DNA from: Anoplolepis gracilipes
Taxonomy: Eukaryota; Arthropoda; Insecta; Hymenoptera; Formicidae
Assembly: GCF_047496725.1 (NCBI RefSeq)
Contig: NC_132979.1
Span: forward strand, 7,146,501 to 7,210,500
Reading direction: 5' to 3'
Length of the DNA stretch: 64,000 bases
A program made the translations under genes and the position numbers. The notes under the pieces were generated by a model. It had not been told where the DNA came from. It did not search any database and worked only from the letters and a program-made list of their open reading frames with translations. Positions 13,399-24,480 of this stretch are shown piece by piece. Positions within the stretch are counted from its first letter, which is position 1, and each line of letters starts with the position of its first letter.

Positions 13399-14190
13399 GG
13401 TAAGAATTGAATAACAATTATAAATACGGACCTTAAAATCTAACTCAAAATTTTTAATGTTTCTGATACAACTTTATTGTTATATAACGAGAAAACGCGA
13501 TATTTCTGGATTGTAGTTTCCAAAATGTTTTATCTATTTTTACTAACTTATAAATATTGTTGTCGGTTATTTCGAAATATCTTATACATGCATACACTTT
13601 TAAAAATTGACGGTATAACACAATAATAGAGATGGGATTTTCTCTATCTAGATGAGTCAACAGTATCGAGAGGAAAGATTTTCATTTGCAAGAATTAAAT
13701 AATTCTGAAATAAAAAATGATTCTGTAAACAAGTTTATCTCGATTATTTTTTTAAATTGTCTAATGAATAAAGAAGGGTTGGTTGAATTTCTAAAATTAT
13801 CGAGAAATAAAAATAAATATAACAAACTAGACATAAATGTGTTTGCTCATAAAAAACTTTATTCAAATTACAGCACTATTCACAATGAGTACAATAATTT
13901 TATTATATTAAAATATCTCTGTATCACGTGTTACAATAAAAAAAATTATGCATTTTTCTCTGTTTTTTAACATCGACAATTTTTATGAGTGATTCTTACA
14001 CTCATAATAGAGTTCAATTTGAACCATTTAATTTAATATGTATTTATTATAGTCTATCTCTTTTAATTTATAGAAAATGAAGGGAAGTGGTCATTGACCA
14101 CTGGTTGGTTATTTCTAATTGACTGATTACAAGTCCATTTGTCATAATTGAACTTATTCTCGCGTTATGGATATAATTTCAAGTCGTACT
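13399..14190. other. AT-rich sequence, no gene seen
   Basis: A 94-codon plus-strand frame at 13686-13970 has Lys/Asn/Ile/Phe-rich composition typical of AT-rich DNA, and no recognisable motif. Nothing else is supported. Confidence 0.55.
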
Positions 14191-14270
14191 GCTTAGTTTT
14201 ACCTCGCGGCCAGGAACACTGTTGATTTATCTCTTAATATTATTCTGAGGTATCCCCAGTTATAATTCCC
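14191..14270 (-). pseudogene. Decayed GMC oxidoreductase fragment
   Basis: Read on the minus strand, this stretch resembles part of exon 1 of GMC gene A (18738-18827). It keeps codons for NYNWGY, then a 9-nt deletion and a degraded stretch with an in-frame stop, then INQQCSWPRGK. In gene A the matching residues are DYNWGY and INRQCSWPRGK. The coding sequence on both sides is gone. It lies downstream of gene A in the same orientation, so it is most simply the remnant of a lost tandem paralogue. Confidence 0.75.
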
Positions 14271-14571
14271 AGTAAACATATATATATTAAAAATAAATAA
14301 ATATTAAATTAAATGGTTTAAATTAAATTCTATTATGAACCCAATAATTACTCATAAAAGTAATTACTCATTGTCTACAGTAAAAAAGAAGAAGAATGCA
14401 TAATTTTTTATTTTATTAACATGTGATACGGAGATATTTTAATAATAGAATGAAACATATTATTGTACACACTTCGAATAGTACTATAATTCAAACATTT
14501 TTTATGAGCAGATACATAGCAGTCATTCAAGTTTATCATATTAGAATTATAAAAGAATAATTTAATATTAT

Positions 14572-15606
14572 AATTTCAATGCGTCTGTGAAACTGGCACG
14601 ACATTCTACAAATATTTAAAAAATACTAAGAGTTCTAATAGCACTTTTCATAGTTCTACAGTTCTTGATAAAAATTGAAAAGAGTTCCAGATTCCTTGTA
14701 TTAAAAAATAAAAATTGAAAAAATGCCGTGCTAACTTCGCGAATTTAGCACGACACTCTCCTCTCTAAAGTACTAAAACAAATTGAAAATTATCATTTTT
14801 TACAAGAGTTGCCGATAGTTCTAATTAAGATTCACATATATATACAATTTCAAATCGATATTCCACCAATTAATTTTTAAATAATTTTTAACATTTACGT
14901 CCAGCACGACACTTAGTGAAAATGTATCGCGCTGATGATTTTCGGCAGTTCTCGACAGTTCTGCAAGAGTTCTATGCATTAGAATTAGTTTTAAACAGAG
15001 TTCCGATCATTATTTATTTTTAGAACAATTTTTAACAATTATGTCCAGCACGACATTTAGTAAAAATGTGTCGTGCTGATGATTTTCAGCAGTTATAACA
15101 TTTTTACTAAATGTCGTGCTGGACATAAAATTGTTAAAAATTGTTTTAAAAATAAATAATGATTGAAACTCTGTTTAAAACTAATTCTAATGCATAGAAC
15201 TCTTGCAGAACTGTCGAGAATTACCGTTAAAACTGTCGAAAATCATCAGCGCGATACATTTTCACTAACAATGTCGTGCTGGGCGTAATGGTTAAAAATT
15301 GTTTAAAAATTAATTGGTGGAATATCGATTTGAAATTATATATATTTGTGAATCTCAATTAGAACTATCGGGAACTCTTGTAAAAAATGATAATTTTCAA
15401 TTCGTTTTAGTACTTTAGAGAGGAGAGTGCTAAGTTCGAGAAGTTAGCACGGCATTTTTTTAATTTTTATTTTTTAATACAAGGAATGCGGAACTCTTTT
15501 AAATTTTTATCAAGAACTATAGAACTATGTAAAGTGCTATTAGAACTCTTAGTATTTTTTAAATATTTATAGAATGTCATGCCAGCTTCACAGACGCAAT
15601 TTCAAT
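14572..15606. mobile_element. Foldback (Mutator-like) element with 9-bp target duplication
   Basis: The element proper is 14581-15597 (1,017 bp). It starts GCGTCTGTGAA and ends TTCACAGACGC. Its two arms of about 500 bp are imperfect reverse complements along almost their whole length, meeting near 15098. The identical 9-mer AATTTCAAT flanks it at 14572-14580 and 15598-15606. Very long terminal inverted repeats with a 9-bp duplication are typical of Mutator-like elements. There is no coding capacity, so it is non-autonomous. Several CGTGCTGG and CAGCACGAC segments recur in the arms. Confidence 0.9.
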
Positions 15607-16368
15607 GATATTTATTCTTCCATTAACATTTTAATAAGTCCTTGCGTTGATAAAAAATTTTCTTGTATGAAATAACATCTTTTGTATGTACATTGGTCGA
15701 TAATGTTGAATAAACTTTAAGTTTTGCGTGCGATGATAGATGCAAAGATGACAGTTGATAAAAATTATTTGTAATAAATAAATATGTTACAAGTTTATTA
15801 AAAATATTATTTCTGGAATTATAATAGTTATTACAGTAAAATAGTAATTTATATTTGCTTAAACATGTATTTTTATCATTTTTATTATTTGGAAGTAGCA
15901 TATAATGCACGCTTCACCGAATTGTAAAGAAACTGTCAACAAATTGAATTAATATTCACTTTTCAATTTTGTCATTGTCAAATTTTCACCTGTCATTGTC
16001 CACCAATTAGACACACGGAAAAAGTGCAACAATATGAATCTTGAAATTCAACTTGAAGCTTAAAAATTCAATCAATTATCTTTTTTTATTCGTCAAATAA
16101 TTTAAATAAATAATCGATATACTTATTTAAAATATATAAGAGAAACTTATTTATAGGATTATGTTTTTTATCGTAGAATCTTTTAATTGCTTGCAAATTG
16201 AATTCTCTCTCGACTTATATAATTCTATTATGTATTTATTAAAATTGCTTTCGTCTCTATTGCTGTGTTATACCATTGTTCTTTATCATTAAACTATTTT
16301 TGCAGCCTTTTTAGTTTTACATAGAAAATTTTGATTTGAGCTTTATATAGAAACAAAAAAATGTAATC
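15607..16368. other. 3' flank of GMC gene A, no other gene seen
   Basis: AT-rich sequence between the foldback element and the gene A stop codon. A minus-strand frame at 15623-15910 is AT-driven and was not supported. Confidence 0.5.
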
Positions 16369-18134
16369 TCATATGCTTTTCCAAGTTTCCTTGATCATAA
16401 ACGCGGCTTTCTCGCCGATCATAAAAATTCCTGCATTTGCATGACCAGAAGGTATCGTAGGCATGATCGCAGCGTCTACTACTCTAAGTCCTTTAATACC
16501 ATACACTCTTAGCTGTGGATCGACAACTGCATAAGTATCTGTTTGAGGTCCCATTTTGACGGTTCCGATTTCGTGATTCATCATAGATGGTAGATGCTTA
16601 ATAGCACAACGCCAATAATCATCGGAAGCAAACGTGAATAATTCGCAACCTGGAATTTTTATGTTGTGTAGTCGACTACCGTAAGCTTGAAAAGCTTCAG
16701 TCTTGGATATGTTGATAGCCTGTTTTACTCCTTCTAAGATAATCTCTATGTCAGCCGGATGACTGAAAAAGTTTGGATCCATCTTTGGTGGTTCGAACGG
16801 ATCCTTTGATTGCAATGTAAGACGACCAACGCTTCTAGGATATTGAAGGATAGGCCAGATTGACCAGGCCTCCTGATTTTCGATCGGCTTAAAGACAGTG
16901 TTGTATACATTATCTGTGATTCTTAAGGCCTTTTTCAAGACCTGACCATTGTCCGAATGTATAGAGCCAGATACAAAAAGAAGCTCGACATCAGGTCTTT
17001 CGTCAGGAGCGTACTTGGTTCTGATGAATGCCAGCGCTTCGGCACCTCCTGGAATCGTCATCATACCGTCCCTATGCAGGAGATATTCCAGTAATATACT
17101 GGGATTTAGTAACTTGTTCTGCAGTAATGATACGCTCTGGTTTACCATGAAAGTCAGTCCTAGGAAACCGATGTGTTCATACATGTTGTAACCGACCTTG
17201 GAATCTTGAATCACGGGGATGTTTAATTCCTTCAGATGGTCTCTAGGTCCAATTCCTGACAACATTAGCAATTTGGCTGAATCAATCGTACCGGCGGATA
17301 GTAAAACTTCCTTCGAACAAGTGACTTTCTTCCACACATTGTCTTTAACGTATTCAACACCGTACGCACGTTTGTCGGCATCGATCAATACTTTGATTAC
17401 TCTAGCACCGGTGATAATTTCTAAGTTTGGCCGATTCAGCTTAAGATAAGCCTTGTCAGCGCTGCATCGTGTTCCACGATCCATGTTTACTTGAATATAC
17501 GAAAAACCTATCTGATCGTGACCATTGTAATCCACAATTTCATATCCCAATTCTCGACCAGCTTCTAAGAATGTCGTCGCTAGCTTCGTATGATATGGTA
17601 CGTATTCCACACATATGTAACCATTTTTATTGTGATATGGAGAGTTCTCGATCCCTAAGTATGGAAATAACGTTTATGAGTCTCGATTTTACATAGCGTT
17701 TGTAACATATATTTCATTCTAGTAAGACAAATCAAAATATCAGGATTGCTTTCTCTTATATAGAAATATTATGCATTTTCTGTTATATAGAAATATTATA
17801 CATTTTATTTTAAAATAATTTAATTCGAAAAATCAATCTGAAGATTAGATACAAAGAGTTTACAGAAAATATACATAGACGAAAAATAATTCTTATTAAT
17901 TCATTTCTTGTGCTTGAAAAAGGCTTGATATAATCGTTAAAAAATTATTTTTCCAAGAATTAGCAACAAAGTCACATGCATGTGAAAAATATTATATTCT
18001 TTTATAAAAAAAAAATCTGTTCTTTCTATAAATGTAACAGTTATTTATATCAGCTATCTATAAATGTATAATAGCAATAAGATAATTACAATTTAGAATA
18101 AAGAATTATGCACACAATAATTAATAATATCTGG

Positions 18135-18178
<44 letters not shown>

Positions 18179-19091
18179 TTCCAAATTTGACGTGATGTTA
18201 TCTTTATACAATCATATTCAGCTAGGTCTATTTTCATAATCAGATCTAAATATCTGAAAATACTTATAGAATTTATAATTACATATTGGAATATATATAT
18301 ATGCAAATCTTCAAATAAAATACATAATAATTATTATATTGCACTTTATTGCATATAAAATTATTAATATTGATTCACATGATAATGATAAAATGAAAAA
18401 GATAATATAGTGTGCATATAATACTTTTTTTCTCGAAAATTTTTTATATCATTGTTAAATAAAAAAAAAAAAAAAACAAATTAATTGCGTTTATATATAA
18501 TAAAAAATAGTAGCGATAGAGAGAAAGCATTCTCTTTAATTGGATACATTTTACACTATGTTGTTAGGAATAAAAAATGGACTTACCTGACACATTAAAT
18601 CTTTCACTTTTTATAAAATATGGAAGAACATCCGCGTAGGACCAGCCGACATTGCCCATTTTAGCCCACATGTCATAATCCAACTTGTTTCCACGTGTAT
18701 GGATCATATAATTTAAAGTACTCGTACCTCCCAAAGCTTTACCTCGTGGCCAGGAACATTGACGATTTATCATTCCCAAACAAGCGTCCTTCTGAGGTTC
18801 CACATTGTATCCCCAGTTATAATCAGTTAATTGAAAATAACCGACTAGTATTGGAATCCGATTGAGTAGGTTTGTAGGATATCCCGCTTCTAGTAGCAGA
18901 ACTTTCCACCTTTTATTTTCTGACAAACGATTAGCTAATACAGAACCTGCCGATCCAGCTCCGACGATGATGAAATCGTACTTGGCAAATTCGATCTCTT
19001 CTCTTGGATTAACATAATTCTTGACGAGATTTAGGAAGGTATTAGCACCGTAGGTTGATGCGATGATGATGAACGGCAGTAAAATTCTCAT
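16369..19091 (-). CDS. GMC oxidoreductase A (2 coding exons, 596 aa)
   Basis: This is a secreted FAD-dependent glucose-methanol-choline oxidoreductase of the insect glucose-dehydrogenase-like group; its substrate cannot be told from sequence. Exons are 19091-18587 and 17654-16369, joined by a 932-bp GT-AG intron (phase 1, between RFNVS and GIENSPYH). Residues 1-16 form a short hydrophobic signal peptide. The FAD-binding GxGxxG is at 44-49, Glu68 sits in LLLEAG, and WPRGKALGGTSTLNY is the first GMC signature. The catalytic pair is His529 (NHEIGTVKMG) and His573 (SGHANAG). Unusual features are Val instead of Cys in the usual GTCKMG, and GYNMYEH where paralogues have GDNLQDH. It is bracketed by two copies of one foldback element. 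A promoter was not pinned down, but a candidate 5'-UTR acceptor TTTTGCAG lies about 20 bp upstream of the start. Confidence 0.93.
18136..18173. repeat. (TA)n microsatellite in GMC A intron
   Basis: An AT dinucleotide run of about 38 bp lies in the single intron of gene A. Confidence 0.95.
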
Positions 19092-19369
19092 ATTGTACAG
19101 TTATAATTCTGCAAAATTACTATGTATCATTTTAAACACATTTTTTATACAGATATATGTATACACATGTGCGTGTGTACATGTTTATAATAAGCGTGCA
19201 TAAAGTGAAAACAAATAATAAAAAAGAAGATATACATATGTTTTAGTTAAATAAAATGCATTTTGCATTTCAACAAAATAAAAACCTCCCATTTAATGTT
19301 ATTAAATATATATAACTTAAAAATGTAAGCATGTATAATTTATGAAAATCGATTCTCACACACACACAT

Positions 19370-20055
19370 TGACAGAAGCTGGCACGACATTCTACAAATA
19401 TCAAAAAAATACTAACTAAAGAGTTCTAATAGTACTTTTCATAGTTCTATAGTTCTTGATAAAAATTGAAAAGAGTTGCGCATTCCTTGCATTAAAAAAC
19501 AAAAATTGACAAAATGCCGTGCTAACTTCGCGAATTTAGCACGACACTCTCCTCTCTAAAGTACTAAAACGAATTGAAAATTATCATTATTAAATTATCA
19601 AGAGTTCCCGATAGTTCTAATTGAGATTCACATATATATACAATTTCAAATCGATATTCCAGCAATTAATTTTTAGAACAATTTTTAATAATTACGTCCA
19701 TCACAACACTTATGTTAGTAAAAATGTGTCGCGCTGATGATTTTCGGCAGATCTAACGGTAGTTCTTGACAGTTCTGCAAGAGTTCTATGCATTAGAATT
19801 AATTTTAAACAAAGTTTCCGTTATTGTTTTAAAAAATGATAATTTTCAATTCGTTTTAGTACTTTAGAGAGGAGAGTGTCGTGCTAAATTCGCGAAGTTA
19901 GCACGGCATTTTGTCAATTTTTGTTTTTTAATGCAAGGAATGCGCAACTCTTTTCAATTTTTATCAAGAACTGTAGAACTATGAAAAGTACTATTAAAAC
20001 TCTTTGTTAGTATTTTTTTGATATTTTTAGAATGTGTTGCCAGCTTCACAGACGC
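19370..20055. mobile_element. Second, truncated foldback element copy
   Basis: This has the same sequence family as the element at 14581-15597. The left arm (about 19370-19830) and right arm (about 19835-20055) are inverted copies, but the right arm lacks its inner half, so the element is about 690 bp. The right end (CTTCACAGACGC) is intact. The left end is degraded next to a CA repeat, and no target duplication can be recognised. It lies 280 bp upstream of the GMC A start codon. Confidence 0.85.
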
Positions 20056-21023
20056 ATGAAAGGACAAATCTCAGATGTGCAAGAGAGAATATCTTTCTTT
20101 CACAATTGTTTTCATGGTCGAGTGCAAATATCATTTCAAAGATATTATTAACCACTAATTTTAATAAACCTTGTAGATTACAAAATACATATTCTATCAT
20201 GAATAACCACACATTTCTTGCATTTATTAATTACTCACTCATTTTCTCAGTCATTCACCTACACACACACACACCACACACATACACACATAACATTTAC
20301 ACGAGATTGGGTCCTCGATATACAATTTATTGGTTGTAAAGTTATAAGTGAGAATATTTTATCTTATTTTTCTATATATAATAAATACTTTGAAAATACC
20401 AAATAAAAATTTAATTTTTCTATATATAATAAATATCTTTGAAAATACCAAATAAAAATTTTATTTATAAAAGTTGTAAAATTTATATTTTTATTAAAAA
20501 ATGTATGAAACTAGTGTTGAATTATATATGTATATAACATTGAAAATTACCATAAAAAATAAATTTCGAAAGTTGTTTTCCTTGACATTTTTTAACATTT
20601 TTAGTCTAGAAGATTTTCATAAAACTTTAATTGTATATTTGAGATATTTTATTGTTTTATTTAAAACTACTTACTCTGTATACGCGCAGCGTATGTAGAG
20701 GATTTATGATACCGTATGTATAAATATGTAGGACAAGCATTTTATAAAGTAGGTACTTATAAAAATAACAAAGTTGTATTATGTTCGATGAATCAGAGAT
20801 GAAAACCGCAGAATGCTTTTATTCAGTTTACGAGCTTGAAGTTTTATTTCGAGTGCTCAATAACCACTATACAGTTAGATTCGTGTACGACTGTTTGATG
20901 ATTTGTCTGAATTCATCTAAGAAACGATGTGATTGCAAGCTAAACAAACTAGTTAAATCAGGTCAGATAATTATTATATCTTTACTCTTAACAAGTCATT
21001 TTCTTATAAGAACTGTTGATATA
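20056..21023. other. AT-rich sequence with a 47-bp tandem duplication
   Basis: Two near-identical units at 20368-20411 and 20415-20459 share TCTATATATAATAAATA and AAATACCAAATAAAAAT. An 82-codon plus-strand frame at 20781-21029 resembles no known family and runs into a transposon end. No gene is called. Confidence 0.6.
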
Positions 21024-21512
21024 CACTGACGATCAAATTTATCGTATATGTAAATTTATGCAAAATTTTATATAATTTTAAATAAGCGTAACTTCGTCAA
21101 AAATGGTCGTATTTGAGAATTTTTTTTATTTTAAAATTTAAAGTCTTTATTTTAAAAGCATTTCTTAGATTTTAAACTTCCCCTTTCCCTCTTCTGCCGT
21201 CCTTTTAAAAGTGAAGATGTGTTTCGTTTCCAAAAAAATTTTATAATTTGACGCACTCCACGGGGTGGAATAAATTTTTTTCGCCAATATCATGACAACT
21301 ATCGTAAAATTTCGACTTTTTTTTGAAAATTAAAAAAAAATTTAGGTTGATACCATTTTTTTCGCGGAGTTACGGCGAACAAACGCTTTATGACTTTGTA
21401 AAGTAGAGACTTTAAGCTTTAAAATAAAAAAATTTTTGACACAGTTATGCTTATTTGAAATCATGCAAAATTTTACATAAAGTTACATATGCGATAATTT
21501 TGATTGCTAGTG
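21024..21512. mobile_element. TA-flanked MITE, Tc1/mariner type
   Basis: A 489-bp element has inverted ends CACTGACGATCAAATTTATC and its counterpart ending GATTGCTAGTG. Similarity between the arms continues inward for more than 100 bp. TA dinucleotides flank it at 21022-21023 and 21513-21514, as expected for Tc1/mariner insertion. The interior includes CGGAGTTACGGCGAACAAACG and no open frame of note. Confidence 0.8.
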
Positions 21513-22108
21513 TATTTTAAAAGATAATGCTTTTTACAATCTTTTTTAATCACTGTGATACTCTTCACAATTAGATGCACGTTTTTAAATTAATAAAGAA
21601 AAAACTCGACTTTTATTTTAATTTTTTAATGACAAGAAAAATGTACGTAAAAATAGTGCATCTTTATTTATCTATAATTGGCGATTTGTAAAATATCATT
21701 AGCGGGAGAGAAACAGGTGAGGGAGAAAGATTATACTTTTTTTTCTTGAAAATAATTAGATACATATTAATTAAATCATTACTACCACAAACTTCTCAAA
21801 TATTAGGAATATTTGCAATGTATTTTTCTGTATTTTGTCACATTTGGAAAAGTGAACGAGAATATCAATATCAGTTAATATTGTAACGGTGTAAATAGTG
21901 TACGTAGTATCATGTAAATAAAAAAATTATGAAAATGAACATATATAATTTTATTATTTTAATTATTATCTATTTTATTTTATTTTAGACACACACAAAT
22001 ATTAATGTATAATTAAATATAAAATATTTTAACAGACTATACAGAACTCTAAAAATATGCAACGTGTTTTGTGTACATTTTTTACTTATTTCATAAGAAA
22101 TCATATTA
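21513..22108. other. AT-rich sequence, nothing recognised
   Basis: No coding or structured feature was seen between the two transposon relics. Confidence 0.5.
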
Positions 22109-24168
22109 CAGTTGGAAAAATTTTTCTGTTAATTTAACGTATTAGGCATATATTAATAAGTAACATTATGTTATATTTTAACATAAAAATAAATATAAAT
22201 TTCATAGTTTGATATAATTTTTGGGTAAAAATTTAATGAGAAAATAATGTTAAAGTAACATGTTATATATGTTACATAGTTATTTTAACATTTCAGAAAT
22301 GTTGAAAAATTTTTTGTTATTTTTTATAAATATGTTATAAATAAGTTATAATTAAAAATTTTTTACAATTACATAGATTGTTCCCGAGCCAATATAAGAA
22401 ATTTTACAAATACAGATACTGTGAAATATTTTAAAGAAATATAATATAAAAATGTCGATGTTACAGTAGGAAATTTTAATTGCTTCTCGTTTTACAAGTA
22501 TTCTTTTTCAATTTACAAATAGCTTTAAAATTAATACGAAAATTTTAATGCTGCTTGTATATAAACCGAAAAAGAATATTGATGTAAAATGAAAAGAGGT
22601 TTAAGCATCCTATTATCTGAACATTTTTATTTATTATATAATATTTCCTAAAATATTGCACAAAATCTGTCATTCTATTGGTAGTCCTGGAACAACCTTT
22701 ATGGAATTGTAGAAAATTTTTAATACATTATAACATTTATAAAAAATAACAATTATTAAAAAGATATTTGTGAGGCACACGTCAAGACACGTCGAGATCA
22801 CGTTGAGAATTGACGATATTAACAGTCACTATTATATGATATTATAGACTAAACTCAACACTTTTTTCTATAAATTTTAACAGATAATGTGTCGCTAATA
22901 ATTCGAAATAAGGGAAAGGCGGGTAGCCTCGGACACTTAAATAAAACGCATAAAATAATATATAATAAATAGATTTTAATTAAATTACTCTTTTGAAATA
23001 AACTTTGCATTTTTTTTTATTTATTATAAACAAAAAATTGAACATTTTTCTTAAACTATCTTAGAACAAAAAATCAATAACTTATTGCTGCTATTTTTGA
23101 GCAGTCAAAAAATGGCGGGTAGCCTCGGACATGTTTCAACAATTATCTATTCGTTCTTACAAACATCTCAATAAAAACATATATTTGAAGAATTAATGTC
23201 TACACATTCTTTGTGTATCCATTCTTTACACTTATTACATTGGATCCAGTTTTCTTCGAAGGTTTCTCTGTAAACAATACATTGAATGTCTTGATGTTCA
23301 TCTTGATGAAAAACTTTTGATTGTTTTGTTTTGCGTTGTTTAGTAATACTTTTAGCACCTTTAGCACGTTTAGTATCTTTACTTTTAGCAACAAATTCAT
23401 CTATACATATATAAAGGCGATGTTATATATATATATAATTTATTAATAATTATAATTGTATCTAAAATAAATACATTCATGTTATTTAATACATTAAAAT
23501 AGTATAAACTGATAATTAGAACAGTAAAATGTGTTATTTTTATAATTTAAAGTTAATAAATATGTCCGGAGGTATATCCGCCATATTAATGTCCGGGAGA
23601 ATACCTGATTGACTTGATCTAATATATTTATTAATTAATTTGTGTAATGTAAAAAGAATTAATTAAATATATAAGAATCTTAAATTATATTTAATTGTTA
23701 ATATTAAAATCAATAAAATATGTAACAGCACTTACATTTAATGAACAATAAGCATCGACAAAATTTGATGGGCGTCGTAATATCACTCTTAACGGGAATA
23801 AAACTGATTATAACATCTGATCCGCTTGGGGTACGTATTATTACTGACTTGCAATTGCTCTGTGCTGAGGCAGGCATGTTTAACGTCTTGTTTGTTTTTT
23901 TACGCAGTTTATTAGAGATATTAAAATGTCCGGAGTTACCCGCTGTTCGAGAATACCCGCTTTTCCTCTATGTTTATAATGTAAAATTAAAAATACGTGC
24001 ACATTGTGTTATTTTTACATTTTTTTTTTTCAGTTATTTTAATAATTTAACAGTTGACTTGAATTAACAGAACAGGAATATGTTAAATTAACAAGCAAAT
24101 GTGTTAAATTTTAACATAAAAATTTTAACTAGCAAAATTTTTAACAGAAAACACAAATTTTCCAACTG
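22109..24168 (-). mobile_element. Pogo/Tigger-like DNA transposon relic
   Basis: Inverted ends CAGTTGGAAAAATTT (22109) and AAATTTTCCAACTG (ending 24168) bound 2,060 bp. The left end follows TA; the right side reads TG, so one half of a TA duplication has mutated. Similarity between the ends extends inward through TTAATTTAAC and TTTTAACATAAA segments. Inside is a minus-strand frame with a Cys/His-rich tail like that found at the C-terminus of many Tigger/pogo transposases. CAG ends with TA flanks fit the pogo branch. The catalytic DDE region was not found, so the element is degenerate. Confidence 0.65.
23168..23398 (-). pseudogene. Transposase C-terminal fragment with Cys/His zinc-finger tail
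   Basis: An open frame of 76 codons has a basic Lys-rich start followed by a first Cys and then WIQCNKCKEWIHKEC, ending in Asn-Ile-Cys-Phe-Tyr and a stop. The Cys/His spacing resembles the PHD-like tail of insect Tigger/pogo transposases. A good 3' splice-like sequence (ATATGTATAG) precedes it. No upstream DDE domain was found in any frame, so it is called a fragment. An unrelated host PHD-like exon is the alternative. Confidence 0.55.
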
Positions 24169-24300
24169 TGCAAATCATATTTTTTGACTCCAATATATCA
24201 TGAATTACTGCATAGTGTCTGTAAATATTGTTTTGTCACAATCAAAAATATATTTTTAATTAATAAAACAAATAAAACGTACAACCATGTGATAATCAAA

Positions 24301-24330
24301 GCGCGTGCGCACACACGCGACACGCGCACA

Positions 24331-24403
<73 letters not shown>

Positions 24404-24480
24404 CTTTATATATACATACACATACACACGCACGCACACACACATCTCTCTTTCTCTTTCTTTCTTTATATATATATATG
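24301..24480. repeat. Compound microsatellite (CGCA, CA, TC and TA runs)
   Basis: Successive runs of CGCA, CA, TC, CACG and TA tracts occupy about 180 bp. Frames on both strands through this tract encode only Thr/His/Arg or Cys/Val/Arg repeats and are not genes. Confidence 0.95.

Noticed and set aside
13686..13970. 94-codon plus-strand frame
   Set aside because: Its Lys/Asn/Ile-rich composition is expected from AT-rich DNA, and no motif was found.
20781..21029. 82-codon plus-strand frame
   Set aside because: There is no recognisable domain, it ends inside the MITE start, and there is no splice or neighbour support.
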